This document shows positions 7,579 to 15,740 of a stretch of 56,970 nt of DNA, piece by piece. Each line of letters opens with the position of its first letter. Within the stretch, counting starts at the first letter, position 1. This DNA comes from CBDCFL01 sp050300875 (lineage in GTDB: Bacteria; Pseudomonadota; Alphaproteobacteria; Rhodobacterales; Rhodobacteraceae), in the NCBI GenBank assembly GCA_050300875.1, contig JBNKYL010000089.1, positions 1 through 56,970 on the forward strand, written 5' to 3'. The notes under the pieces are model-generated. The model was given only the letters and a program-made list of their open reading frames with translations, did not search any database and had not been told where the DNA came from. Both the position numbers and the translations under genes were made by a program.

Positions 7579-8697
7579 ATGAAACTCGGTTGCCCCAAGG
7601 AAATCAAACCGCAGGAATTTCGCGTCGGTATGACGCCCAACGCCGCGCGCGAGGCCGTGGCCCACGGCCATGACGTCGTGATCGAAACGGGTGCCGGAAT
7701 TGGCGCCGGGTTTGCCGATGCGGACTATGTCGCGGCGGGTGCGGCCATCATCGACACGGCCGAAGAGGTTTTTGCCACGGCCGACATGATCGTGAAGGTC
7801 AAAGAACCGCAGGCAGTCGAGCGCAAGATGCTGCGCGAAGGCCAGTTGCTGTTTACCTATCTGCACCTGGCGCCGGACCCGGAACAGACAAAGGACCTGC
7901 TGGCGTCAGGTTGCACGGCGATCGCCTATGAAACTGTGACCGACCGCAACGGCGGGCTGCCCTTGCTGGCGCCGATGTCGGAAGTGGCTGGCAAGCTGGC
8001 CCCGCAAGTGGGGGCCTGGACATTGCAAAAGGCCAATGGCGGGCGCGGGGTGCTGATGGGCGGCGTTCCCGGGGTTGGTCCGGCCAAGGTCGTGGTGATC
8101 GGCGGCGGCGTGGTGGGCACGCATTCAGCGCGCGTGGCCGCCGGCATGGGGGCCGATGTGACGGTGTTGGACATGTCACTGCCGCGACTGCGCTATCTGG
8201 ACGACACGATGCGGGGGGAGTTCAAGACTTCCTACGCGTCTTCGGGCAATACGGCGGACCTGGTGGCACAGGCCGACATGGTGATCGGTGCGGTGCTGAT
8301 ACCGGGTGCCGCCGCCCCGAAACTCGTCAGCCGTGAACAGCTTTCGACCATGAAGCCCGGCGCGGCGCTGGTCGACGTGGCCATCGATCAGGGCGGGTGT
8401 TTCGAAACTTCGCGCGCCACCACCCATGCGGACCCGATCTATGAGGTCGACGGGATCATGCATTACTGCGTGGCAAACATGCCAGGCGCGGTTGCGCGGA
8501 CGTCGACCATTGCGTTGGGCAATGCCACCATGCCGTTCATGCTGGCGCTGGCCGACAAGGGGTGGCGCAAGGCGTGCGAGGATGACGAACACCTGTTGAA
8601 CGGGCTGAACGTGCATGCCGGGCAACTGACCTATTACGCCGTGGGCAAGGCGTTGGGACTGGATGTCCTGTCGCCCGGCCTTGCGTTGAAAAAGTAG
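7579..8697 (+). CDS. ald: Alanine dehydrogenase
   Basis: A 372-residue enzyme that reversibly converts L-alanine and NAD+ to pyruvate, ammonia and NADH, so it serves both alanine use and ammonium assimilation. It starts MKLGCPKEIKPQEFRVGMTP. The substrate-binding Lys lies in IVKVKEPQ and the catalytic His in TYLHLAPDPE. The NAD-binding Rossmann motif is VVVIGGGVVGTHSARVA. Length equals the family norm. GGAAGAGGAG precedes the ATG by about 7 bases. The divergent Lrp regulator suggests alanine-responsive control, and a hairpin follows at 8722-8744. Confidence 0.97.
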   Translation: MKLGCPKEIKPQEFRVGMTPNAAREAVAHGHDVVIETGAGIGAGFADADYVAAGAAIIDTAEEVFATADMIVKVKEPQAVERKMLREGQLLFTYLHLAPDPEQTKDLLASGCTAIAYETVTDRNGGLPLLAPMSEVAGKLAPQVGAWTLQKANGGRGVLMGGVPGVGPAKVVVIGGGVVGTHSARVAAGMGADVTVLDMSLPRLRYLDDTMRGEFKTSYASSGNTADLVAQADMVIGAVLIPGAAAPKLVSREQLSTMKPGAALVDVAIDQGGCFETSRATTHADPIYEVDGIMHYCVANMPGAVARTSTIALGNATMPFMLALADKGWRKACEDDEHLLNGLNVHAGQLTYYAVGKALGLDVLSPGLALKK

Positions 8698-8721
8698 CAA
8701 AGCACGCGTCCCAAGCCGCAG

Positions 8722-8744
8722 CCCAGCCCTTATCGAGGGCTGGG
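8722..8744 (+). terminator. Terminator-like hairpin after ald
   Basis: CCCAGCCCT at 8722-8730 pairs perfectly with AGGGCTGGG at 8736-8744 across a five-base loop. No clear T-run follows, so it could be a weak terminator or an mRNA 3'-end stabiliser. It lies 25 bases after the ald stop. Confidence 0.55.
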
Positions 8745-8780
8745 GGCGTTCCATCGGAGGCTTTGCCCTGGCGGTGACAA

Positions 8781-9086
8781 ATGTCCAAGGTGACCAACCC
8801 GCGCGCATGTGCTAAAGATGCGTGGAGGTTAATTGATTTAGGGACTGTTTATTTGGACAGAACCAGCAAAGAGGTTCTGAGGGAAGTGTACGACGTTTTG
8901 TCGGGACTGTCTGAGTTTATCCAGAATGTGCAAACCACGAATCTGGAAAAATTGGATGCGTCGCTTTGGGATTACAAGCGCCGATTGGATGCGATTATCG
9001 CAGACATCGCCCGCGATCATGGTGCAGCCATGAACAGCAACGGCAAACTGGACGGTAACGCCGATCCCTCAGGACAGACACATTAG
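8781..9086 (+). CDS. Hypothetical small helical protein
   Basis: An open frame of 101 codons. The middle (EVLREVYDVLSGLSEFIQ, then LEKLDASLWDYKRRLDAIIA) has a regular heptad-like spacing of Leu/Ile/Val, suggesting helices or a short coiled coil. There is no signal peptide or recognised domain. Its base composition is more AT-rich than the genes on either side (for example 8828-8960), which hints at transfer or weak selection. The start is uncertain: GGCGGTGACAA precedes the ATG, while a better GGAGG at 8823-8827 has no standard start codon after it. It converges on the aldolase gene with 14 bases between the stops. Confidence 0.5.
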   Translation: MSKVTNPRACAKDAWRLIDLGTVYLDRTSKEVLREVYDVLSGLSEFIQNVQTTNLEKLDASLWDYKRRLDAIIADIARDHGAAMNSNGKLDGNADPSGQTH

Positions 9087-9100
9087 CAACCAACGCGGCG

Positions 9101-9868
9101 TCAGCTTGCGTATGGATCGCCTTGCTCATCAAGTATGAGTTTCAGTTCGGACAAGTGACGTTCGGCCTGTCCGGGGTAGTCATCGATCTCTGCCGCAGTT
9201 TTTTCTGCGATCTCGTCGGACAGAACGCGCAGTGGCTGGCCGGTTTGAAGCGCGCGGATATAGGTTTCGGCGGCGCGTTCGAAATAGAACAGGCGGTTGA
9301 ACGTGTCAGCGACCGTGTCGCCCAGCACCATGACGCCGTGATTGCCCATGATCAGCGTGCGCACCTTGGGGTCGCCCAGCATCGCCGCACAGCGCGCGCC
9401 TTCGTCTTCGAACGCCAGGCCGCCATAGTTTTCGTCGACAACCTGCCGGTTGAAGAACATCGCCGAGTTCTGGTCGATGGGGGGCAGGCGGCTGTCGGCG
9501 AGGCTCGCCAGCACTGTGGCGTGAATCGAATGGACGTGCATCGCGCAGCGGTGATGCGGGCAGAGCCGGTGGATGGACCCGTGCAGGCCCCAGGCGGTGG
9601 GGTCGGGCGCGTCTGGCCGGTTCAGGGTGTCGGGGTCGTTGGCATCCAAAAGCAGCAGATCCGAGGCGCGGATGCGGGAGAAATGCATCTGGTTCGGGTT
9701 CATCAGGAATTTCGTGCCGTCATCATTGACCGACAGGCTGAAATGATTGGCGACGGCTTCATGCATGTTCAGCCGCGCCGTCCAGCGGAAGGCGGCGGCC
9801 AGATCAACGCGTTCGTCCCAGTATTCGATGTTGGCCGGGTTCGGTGTGGTGAAGGAGGACAGGGCCAT
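9101..9868 (-). CDS. Class II aldolase/adducin family protein
   Basis: A 255-residue protein of the class II aldolase/adducin fold, which uses a divalent metal to cleave or epimerise sugar phosphates or related hydroxy compounds. Metal-binding His residues are visible in MHVHSIHATVLASL and in the later IMGNHGVMVLGDTV. NHFSLSVNDDGTKFLMNP is the substrate-loop region. The true substrate cannot be told; many bacterial members are simply annotated as class II aldolases. I chose the ATG at 9868 because AGGGAAG lies 7 bases upstream; an earlier in-frame ATG at 9901 lacks a good site. The gene is alone, 65 bases before the exporter operon ends. Confidence 0.9.
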   Translation of the reverse strand: MALSSFTTPNPANIEYWDERVDLAAAFRWTARLNMHEAVANHFSLSVNDDGTKFLMNPNQMHFSRIRASDLLLLDANDPDTLNRPDAPDPTAWGLHGSIHRLCPHHRCAMHVHSIHATVLASLADSRLPPIDQNSAMFFNRQVVDENYGGLAFEDEGARCAAMLGDPKVRTLIMGNHGVMVLGDTVADTFNRLFYFERAAETYIRALQTGQPLRVLSDEIAEKTAAEIDDYPGQAERHLSELKLILDEQGDPYAS

Positions 9869-9933
9869 GGGTGGCTTCCCTGGTTGCGGTTTCATGGGCA
9901 ACCTGCATCAAAGAAGAGGCTGGCGCAATGGGC

Positions 9934-11169
9934 CTAGCTGGCGGAACGTTCGGCCACCTTGGTGCCATCGGTCAGCCCTGCGGAGGGGTAGAGCACAATG
10001 CGGTCGCCTTCTGCCAAGCCGTCGGTCACGGCGGCCTGCAAACCGTTGTTCTGGGCGACCGAAATGGCCTGTTCTTCTGCCACGCCATTGGCGTTGACAC
10101 GGAACACCGCCCAGTCGCCTGATGCGTTGCGGAAGAGCGCACTGGAGGGCACGATCAGCGCATTGTCGTCCGACCAGACAACGATGCGCACTTCGACCCG
10201 GTAGCCGTGGCCAAGGCTGGCGCGGTCCTCATAGGGGCTAGTGAAATTGATGACCGCGCTGACGCGCTGTTCTTCGACGCCGAGCGCGGAATACTTTGTA
10301 TAGCCCCAGGGGTCGATGGAATGCACGACGCCGTCCAGCGTGTTCGAACCGCCCCATTTGTCGATGATGACCCGGTCGCCAGGCTGCACCCGAACGGCGT
10401 CGGTTGAAAGAAGTTCGACAATGATTTCAAGGTCATCTTCGACATTGCCAACCTCGAGTATCGGGGTGCCGACGGGCAGGGTGGTTTCGCTTTGCTGCAT
10501 CACGCGCAGCACTCGCCCGGTGGCAGGTGACATCAGTGGCGTGGCCTTGATCACATCGGCGCCGATGGCCGCGGCGATAGCCTGATCGTCAAAGGTGATC
10601 ATCTGTGCCTGAGCGTTTTCCAGTTCGGCCTTGCGCATGGAAATGGCGGCTTCGGCCGTATCCAGCGTGGCTGAGGCCACGACGGCCTGTTGCTGCGCCT
10701 GTTCCAGCATCGCCTGACTGGCGGTGCCGGTTTCGGCCAGTTGTTCGACGCGGGACAAGTTGGTTTGCGCCAGGTCATTATCGGCCATTGCCTTGTTCAG
10801 GTCAGCTTCGGCCACGCGCAGGGCGGCCTGTGCGGCGTTGGCGGCAGCGCGGGCCTGTTCAGAGGTGCGCACGTCCAAAACCGATGGGTTGGTGGGCAAC
10901 ATCCGGGCCAAAACGCTTTCGCCGCGGGTCACCGGGTCGCCGGGTTCAACCTCGACCCTCAACAATCGGCCTGCCACGGGGGTGGACACGACATAGGCGT
11001 TGTGGACCTGCGTACGTGCGTCTTCGTCGATGGTGACGATCATCGACCCGCGCGCCACGGTGGTCATGTCGACCAGCATCGGCTTGGGCCAGAAAGCGGC
11101 GACCAGCGCAGCACCCAGCAGGGCCACAACTGCAATGGTGAAGTACCGGCGTGATCGACGTGCGGCCAT
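9934..11169 (-). CDS. HlyD/MacA-type periplasmic adaptor of an ABC exporter
   Basis: A 411-residue membrane fusion protein. A single membrane segment occupies residues ~9-27. The two biotinyl-lipoyl halves appear as STPVAGRLLRVEVEPGDPV and ATGRVLRVMQQSETTLPVG, and flank an Ala-rich alpha-helical hairpin (residues ~105-195). The beta-barrel domain follows. The protein would link the inner-membrane permease to an outer-membrane channel. The ATG is 5 bases after the permease stop, with GGGAATAA as ribosome site inside the permease end. It is the third gene of ATPase-permease-adaptor. No TolC-like gene is present in the window. Confidence 0.9.
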   Translation of the reverse strand: MAARRSRRYFTIAVVALLGAALVAAFWPKPMLVDMTTVARGSMIVTIDEDARTQVHNAYVVSTPVAGRLLRVEVEPGDPVTRGESVLARMLPTNPSVLDVRTSEQARAAANAAQAALRVAEADLNKAMADNDLAQTNLSRVEQLAETGTASQAMLEQAQQQAVVASATLDTAEAAISMRKAELENAQAQMITFDDQAIAAAIGADVIKATPLMSPATGRVLRVMQQSETTLPVGTPILEVGNVEDDLEIIVELLSTDAVRVQPGDRVIIDKWGGSNTLDGVVHSIDPWGYTKYSALGVEEQRVSAVINFTSPYEDRASLGHGYRVEVRIVVWSDDNALIVPSSALFRNASGDWAVFRVNANGVAEEQAISVAQNNGLQAAVTDGLAEGDRIVLYPSAGLTDGTKVAERSAS

Positions 11170-11174
11170 GTTCT

Positions 11175-13544
11175 TTATTCCCTTGTCTTGAGTGCCGAGA
11201 CGAGCTCGATCCGGTTCAAATCACGTCGGACCAGAATACCCGACAGCAAGCTGGCGATGACGACTGCCATGATGCCCCAGCCATAGCTTTCCACTGAAAA
11301 GAGAGCCGGGATCTGGTAGAGGTCGGTCGAAAAGGCCCGCGCGATCAGATGTGACAGGCCATAGCCCATGATCCCGCCCAATGGCAGGGCCGCAAGCGCA
11401 ACGAAAGCCAGTTCGCCGAGCAGAACGAAGGCGGTTTCGCCTTTGGTGAAGCCCAGGACCCGGAGGCTGGCAAGATCGCGCAGCCGTTCGGCAAAGGCGA
11501 TGCGGGCCGAGTTGTAGACGATGCCGAAGGCGATGATGCCGGCCACGGCGGCCATGACGAAACGCATCGCGCCTGCCCCGGAATCCATCTGTTTTTCGAG
11601 CGCCGTGCGGGTGTCAGCCTTCAACGCCACACCGGCAACGAAGGGCATGTCCTTCAGCGTGCGATAGGCTTCGCCGCGCAGGGCGGGGTCGATGGTGACA
11701 TAGGCACCGGAAACACGGTCAGCTTCGCGCAAGGTCCGGTTCAGCGCGTCGATCTGCATATAAGTGGGCGCGCCCAGCAGGCTTTCGGCGATGGACGCCA
11801 CTGGGATGCGCACTGTCGGGCGGCGGCCTGAGGTGATTTCGACCGTTAGCACGTCGCCAGCCGCAACGCCGAGGATGTCTGCCACTGGCTGGCTGAGCAC
11901 GATGCCGGCTGCGGGCAGGTCGATGGGGGCCTGATTGTCGTCGAGAGCACGGAAGAGCGAGGGATCTGCATCAAGCGCGCTGATCGCGCCGCGATAGGAT
12001 GCGGTGCCGTTGCGGAACACGGCAGGCACAGCGCGGAAGGGTTCGGCGTGCAGGATACCTTCGACGTGCTTGACTTCGTTCAGCACGGTTTCGTTCATCG
12101 GCATGATGAAGCTGACCGTGGCATCTGACCGATCGATTACGCCAAAGGTGATGTCGATCACGTCGTTGAAACTAACCAACAGTCCGATAGTTGACACCGA
12201 CAGCGCCATGCCTGTGGCGATGCCCAGTGCGGCGCTGGCCATCCGGATCGGATGGCGCATGATGCGGCGCAGGACCATGCGGCTGGGTTGGTCGAAAAAC
12301 CGGCGGGCCATGGGGCCGAAGGACTGGGTTTTCGAATAGTCGGGTGGGGCAGGCGGGCGCATGGCGACGGCGGGTGACAGGCGGAACACGCCCGAAAGCA
12401 CGAAGAGGCTGCCTGCCACGGCGGCCATCACGGATACTGCAATGCCGATCACGAACGTTGCGGGGTCAAGAGAGAAGACCAGGAAGGGAAACTTGAAATA
12501 GATCTGGTAGACCCCTGCCATGGCCCGGCCCGATGCAATGCCCATCGCGCTGCCCGCCAGCGCGCCGAGGATGGCGATGACCAGCACGAATTTCAGGTAG
12601 TGCCAGGCGATTTCGGTAGACGAGTAGCCGAAGGCTTTCAACAGCCCGATTTCTTCGCGTTCGGCCTGAATCATGCGGGTAATGACAATGAATAAAAGGA
12701 AAGCCGCGACGCCGAGAAAGATCGGCGGGACCGAAACGGACGAGGCCTTCAGCCCGTTGATTTCTTCGCTTACGTATCGGTTGGATGTCTGGTCAGCCAG
12801 CGGGTAGGCGCCGGTGCCGCCGAAGCTGGCGACCAGGCGGTCGATATCGTCGATCACCGCGCTTTGCGTGGCTTCGTGGGACAGCGCGACGAGCGCTTCG
12901 TTGAACGCGCCGTTCAGGTCAAAGGCGGCGGCGAGCGTCGCCTTGTTGGCCCAGATCACCGCGAAACGGCGATCATCGGGCATCATTTCGCCGGGCGGGG
13001 TGGCGTAGAGAAACTCTGGCGACTGGGCCAGCCCGGTGACCGTGAAGCTGCGGCGCACGCCATTCACGGTAGCGTGCAGCGTGTCGCCTGCGCCCAGACC
13101 CTGTGCCGAGGCGAAACCTTCGAGCAACAGAACCTCGTCCGGGCGCGTGGGTTCGGGAACGCGGCCTGCAGACAGGTAATAGTCGTTCAGTCGGGGATGG
13201 CCGGTTTCAGGGATCGAAATGACCTGCGCGCGGATGGGCAGGTCCTGGCCCGGCATGTCGATAAGCGCGGCGCCGACAATGCGGCCTTCGACCGCGCCGA
13301 TACCCGGGATTTCCGCGATCCGGTCCAGCAGCCGTTCCGGCGCGCGGGTGACAGGGGCGAAGATATCGGCCAGCCGATAGCGTTCGTAATAGGCCGCGCG
13401 GGTGTTTTCCAGCGTGTTCACCAGCCCGCCCATCATCACGATCATCAGCGTCCCCAGCGCGATGACGAGGCCGATGGCCAATGCCTGACCCTTCATCCGC
13501 CACAGATCGCGGGCCAGCTTGTGATCGAGCGGGCTGATTACCAA
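11175..13544 (-). CDS. FtsX-like ABC transporter permease
   Basis: A 789-residue permease with two FtsX/MacB-type halves. An N-terminal membrane helix (residues ~18-40) is followed by a large periplasmic domain. Membrane helices then cluster around residues ~270-400, a second periplasmic part follows, and three more helices sit near the C-terminus (for example FVMAAVAGIIAFGIVYNSAR). Such mechanotransmission-type permeases work with MacB-like ATPases and often extrude lipids, lipoproteins or glycolipids. The start is a TTG overlapping the last codons of the ATPase gene by 7 bases, with GAGGATATTCA upstream inside that gene. The substrate is unknown. Confidence 0.9.
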   Translation of the reverse strand: MVISPLDHKLARDLWRMKGQALAIGLVIALGTLMIVMMGGLVNTLENTRAAYYERYRLADIFAPVTRAPERLLDRIAEIPGIGAVEGRIVGAALIDMPGQDLPIRAQVISIPETGHPRLNDYYLSAGRVPEPTRPDEVLLLEGFASAQGLGAGDTLHATVNGVRRSFTVTGLAQSPEFLYATPPGEMMPDDRRFAVIWANKATLAAAFDLNGAFNEALVALSHEATQSAVIDDIDRLVASFGGTGAYPLADQTSNRYVSEEINGLKASSVSVPPIFLGVAAFLLFIVITRMIQAEREEIGLLKAFGYSSTEIAWHYLKFVLVIAILGALAGSAMGIASGRAMAGVYQIYFKFPFLVFSLDPATFVIGIAVSVMAAVAGSLFVLSGVFRLSPAVAMRPPAPPDYSKTQSFGPMARRFFDQPSRMVLRRIMRHPIRMASAALGIATGMALSVSTIGLLVSFNDVIDITFGVIDRSDATVSFIMPMNETVLNEVKHVEGILHAEPFRAVPAVFRNGTASYRGAISALDADPSLFRALDDNQAPIDLPAAGIVLSQPVADILGVAAGDVLTVEITSGRRPTVRIPVASIAESLLGAPTYMQIDALNRTLREADRVSGAYVTIDPALRGEAYRTLKDMPFVAGVALKADTRTALEKQMDSGAGAMRFVMAAVAGIIAFGIVYNSARIAFAERLRDLASLRVLGFTKGETAFVLLGELAFVALAALPLGGIMGYGLSHLIARAFSTDLYQIPALFSVESYGWGIMAVVIASLLSGILVRRDLNRIELVSALKTRE

Positions 13545-14245
13545 TGAATATCCTCGGGGTCTTGGCGGGTTTCATTCACGGTCACTTCGCGGATCTTGCC
13601 ATCGGCGAAATGGATGACGCGGTGGGCAAGTGCTGCGGTTGCGGCGGCATGGGTGACGATCAGGATCGTGGTGCCGAGCCGTTCGTTGACGTCGTGCAGC
13701 ACCTGCAACACGGCACGGCCCGTCTTGCTGTCGAGCGCACCGGTGGGTTCGTCGCAGAACAATACCTCGGGCTGTTTGGCGATGGCGCGGGCGATTGCGA
13801 CGCGCTGCTGTTCGCCCCCAGATAGTTCGGCAGGGAAATGGTGGCTGCGCGGCCCGAGGTGGACGAGGTCCAGTGCTTCGCGCGCGGTCAGCGGGTTCGG
13901 CGCAATTTCAGTGACGAGTTCAACGTTTTCTTCGGCCGTCAGGCTGGGCATGAGGTTGTAGAACTGAAAGACGAAACCGATGGACTGGCGCCGATAGGCC
14001 GTCAATTCGCGATCGGTCATTGCGGTCAGTTCGCTGCCTTCGAACCAGGCCTTGCCTTCGCTGGCGCGGTCAAGCCCGCCCAGGATGTTCAGAAGCGTTG
14101 ACTTGCCGCTGCCGGAAGCACCGAGAAGCACGACGATTTCGCCATTGGGGATTTCCAGGTCGACGCCACGCAGGGCGTGGACGGCGGCCGTGCCGGTGCC
14201 ATAGGTCTTGGTCAGCCCTTCGGTCCGAAATGCGGTTCTGGCCAT
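13538..14245 (-). CDS. ABC transporter ATPase (DevA/MacB/LolD group)
   Basis: A 235-residue ATPase starting MARTAFRTEGLTKTYGTGTA. Walker A is GASGSGKSTLL, the Q-loop is in FVFQFYNLMPSLTAEENVEL, the signature is LSGGEQQRVAIARA, Walker B is VLFCDEPTGALDS and the switch His is in LIVTHAAA. The YNLMPSLTAEENV wording is typical of the MacB/LolD/DevA branch. The frame stays open upstream to 14473, but that part lacks homology, so the ATG at 14245 is preferred. It is the first gene of an ATPase-permease-adaptor operon like DevBCA. No regulator is adjacent. Confidence 0.93.
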   Translation of the reverse strand: MARTAFRTEGLTKTYGTGTAAVHALRGVDLEIPNGEIVVLLGASGSGKSTLLNILGGLDRASEGKAWFEGSELTAMTDRELTAYRRQSIGFVFQFYNLMPSLTAEENVELVTEIAPNPLTAREALDLVHLGPRSHHFPAELSGGEQQRVAIARAIAKQPEVLFCDEPTGALDSKTGRAVLQVLHDVNERLGTTILIVTHAAATAALAHRVIHFADGKIREVTVNETRQDPEDIHW

Positions 14246-14333
14246 GTCTTGCGCGTCCCATCTGCCTGGCGCGTGGTTGTGGTCAACCGCCACAATGCCC
14301 CAGGGAGCTAGACCGCATCTTTGCCCTATGTCA

Positions 14334-14360
14334 AACGGCCCGGGCAAGGCACGGGCCGTT
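14334..14360 (-). terminator. Hairpin after the 14394-14831 gene
   Basis: AACGGCCCG at 14334-14342 pairs with CGGGCCGTT at 14352-14360 around a nine-base loop. On the minus strand it lies 34 bases beyond the stop of the unknown gene and 89 bases before the exporter ATPase start, so it probably separates the two transcripts. The T-run on the minus strand is short (TTT), so strength is uncertain. Confidence 0.5.
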
Positions 14361-14393
14361 AGAGCGGATTGATGTTTCTGTAATGGACCCTGT

Positions 14394-14831
14394 TCAGGCT
14401 TCCGGGTCGAAATCCGTAGGCATGTAGCGTCCGACGTAACAACGCAGGTCGTATTCGTTGTTGCGGAGCGCAAGGCGCATTTCCGGCACGTCGCGGCCGA
14501 TGCGGTCGCAAGCTTCGCGGATCAAGGTTTCGACCGTGGCCTGCACTTCGCTGACCAACGGTGAACCGACGGACAAGTCCGCCGCGAGGTTTGACACCAG
14601 CAATTCGTCCTTGTGGTTGGCTTCGGCTGCACGCAGGGCTTCGACGACCATGCTGACCGAAAGGTCGAAATCGCCATCCAAAAGGGTTTCGCCGTCCATG
14701 TCGATACTGGACCACGTCACACGAAAGGCTGCTTTGCGCATCTTGGACGTATTCCGTTCAACCCGAACCTTTGGCTGGGCATAGGCAGCATAGTCCGAAG
14801 TGGTGCGATGTGCGACGGCGGCGTGCATCAT
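14394..14831 (-). CDS. Conserved-looking cytosolic protein of unknown function
   Basis: A 145-residue protein with no signal peptide or membrane segment and no family that I recognise. The region after residue 34 (AAFRVTWSSIDMDGETLL) alternates polar and hydrophobic residues like a beta-rich domain, followed by two probable helices (SMVVEALRAAEAN, then VSEVQATVETLIREACDRIG). Two adjacent ATG codons are possible; I used the first, with GAAGGAACC 6-9 bases upstream. The frame is open far upstream to 15617, but that part is antisense to the FkbM gene. The AT-rich leader at 14832-14990 likely holds the promoter. The gene is single, ended by the hairpin at 14334-14360. Confidence 0.75.
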   Translation of the reverse strand: MMHAAVAHRTTSDYAAYAQPKVRVERNTSKMRKAAFRVTWSSIDMDGETLLDGDFDLSVSMVVEALRAAEANHKDELLVSNLAADLSVGSPLVSEVQATVETLIREACDRIGRDVPEMRLALRNNEYDLRCYVGRYMPTDFDPEA

Positions 14832-15053
14832 ATTTGGTTCCTTCGATTTCAGAGCGGCAACCATTTGTTCATGTCTTGTTAACCATGCTGGCCCATTTTT
14901 TATGGCGACATTATGGCGTGACTTTAGCCAAAATTGAATTGATTCCGTAGGGTTGGCGGGAATTCGCCTATAGCGTGTGCAGCGCTGCACGCGCGTCGGC
15001 GCTTGCGCGCCTATCGGTTCTGCGACAGTCTGTGGCCAAAAGGGCAGTTGGGC

Positions 15054-15740
15054 ATGGCAGAAGATATCGCGGCGCGCATTCATGGGGTCGATGTGCCCAA
15101 ATCCCCCTTTCTGAACGACCGGCGGATTGCCCGTCTGAACAGCGGCCAGTATGAGGGCCAGGAGATCGCGGGCGCGTTGCATCTGGTCCGCAAGGGCGAC
15201 CGGGTGATGGAGTTGGGCGCGGGGCTGGGCGTTGTCGGTGCCGTCGTGTCGGCAAATTGCGCCCCTGAAAAGGTGCTGTCCTACGAGGCGAATCCGGCGC
15301 TGATCCCGCATATCCGTGCGCTGTACAAGGCCAACAAGCTGAGCCGCCGCAACAAGGTCGTCAACGAGGTCCTGATGTCGGCGCCGGATGCTCCGGTAAA
15401 GGTGGATTTTGTCGTTCACAATAGCTTTCTGGGCTCGTCCTTGCATGGGGATCGGGATCGTGCGCGCGACGTCATCGAAGTCCCGACAGCGGATTTCAAC
15501 GTGGTCCTGGCCGAGTTTGCACCCAATATTTTGATCCTGGATATTGAAGGCGGCGAGCTGGATTTGCTGGAACACGCCCGGTTGGACGACGTGCGCGGTA
15601 TCGTGATCGAGTTCCACCCCAAGGCCTATGGCGTGGACGGCATGCGCCGGTGCAAGGCGATCTTGCGCGACGCCGGCTTTACAAAGAACGACACACTGTC
15701 CTCACGCATGGTCTGGGTGGCGGAACGGGCAAACGCATAG
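15054..15740 (+). CDS. FkbM family SAM-dependent methyltransferase
   Basis: A 228-residue methyltransferase. The SAM-binding loop is VMELGAGLGVVGAVVSA, the acidic strand end is VLSYEANPALIPHI, and ILILDIEGGELDLLEHA plus the closing EFHPKAYG are FkbM hallmarks. Members O-methylate sugars, polyketides or other small molecules; the acceptor is unknown here. I chose the ATG at 15054 over an upstream one at 15003 because AGGG sits at a suitable distance and the homology begins there. Its stop (15738-15740) abuts the stop of the converging lipoprotein gene with no base between, so the two mRNAs must overlap. Confidence 0.88.
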   Translation: MAEDIAARIHGVDVPKSPFLNDRRIARLNSGQYEGQEIAGALHLVRKGDRVMELGAGLGVVGAVVSANCAPEKVLSYEANPALIPHIRALYKANKLSRRNKVVNEVLMSAPDAPVKVDFVVHNSFLGSSLHGDRDRARDVIEVPTADFNVVLAEFAPNILILDIEGGELDLLEHARLDDVRGIVIEFHPKAYGVDGMRRCKAILRDAGFTKNDTLSSRMVWVAERANA

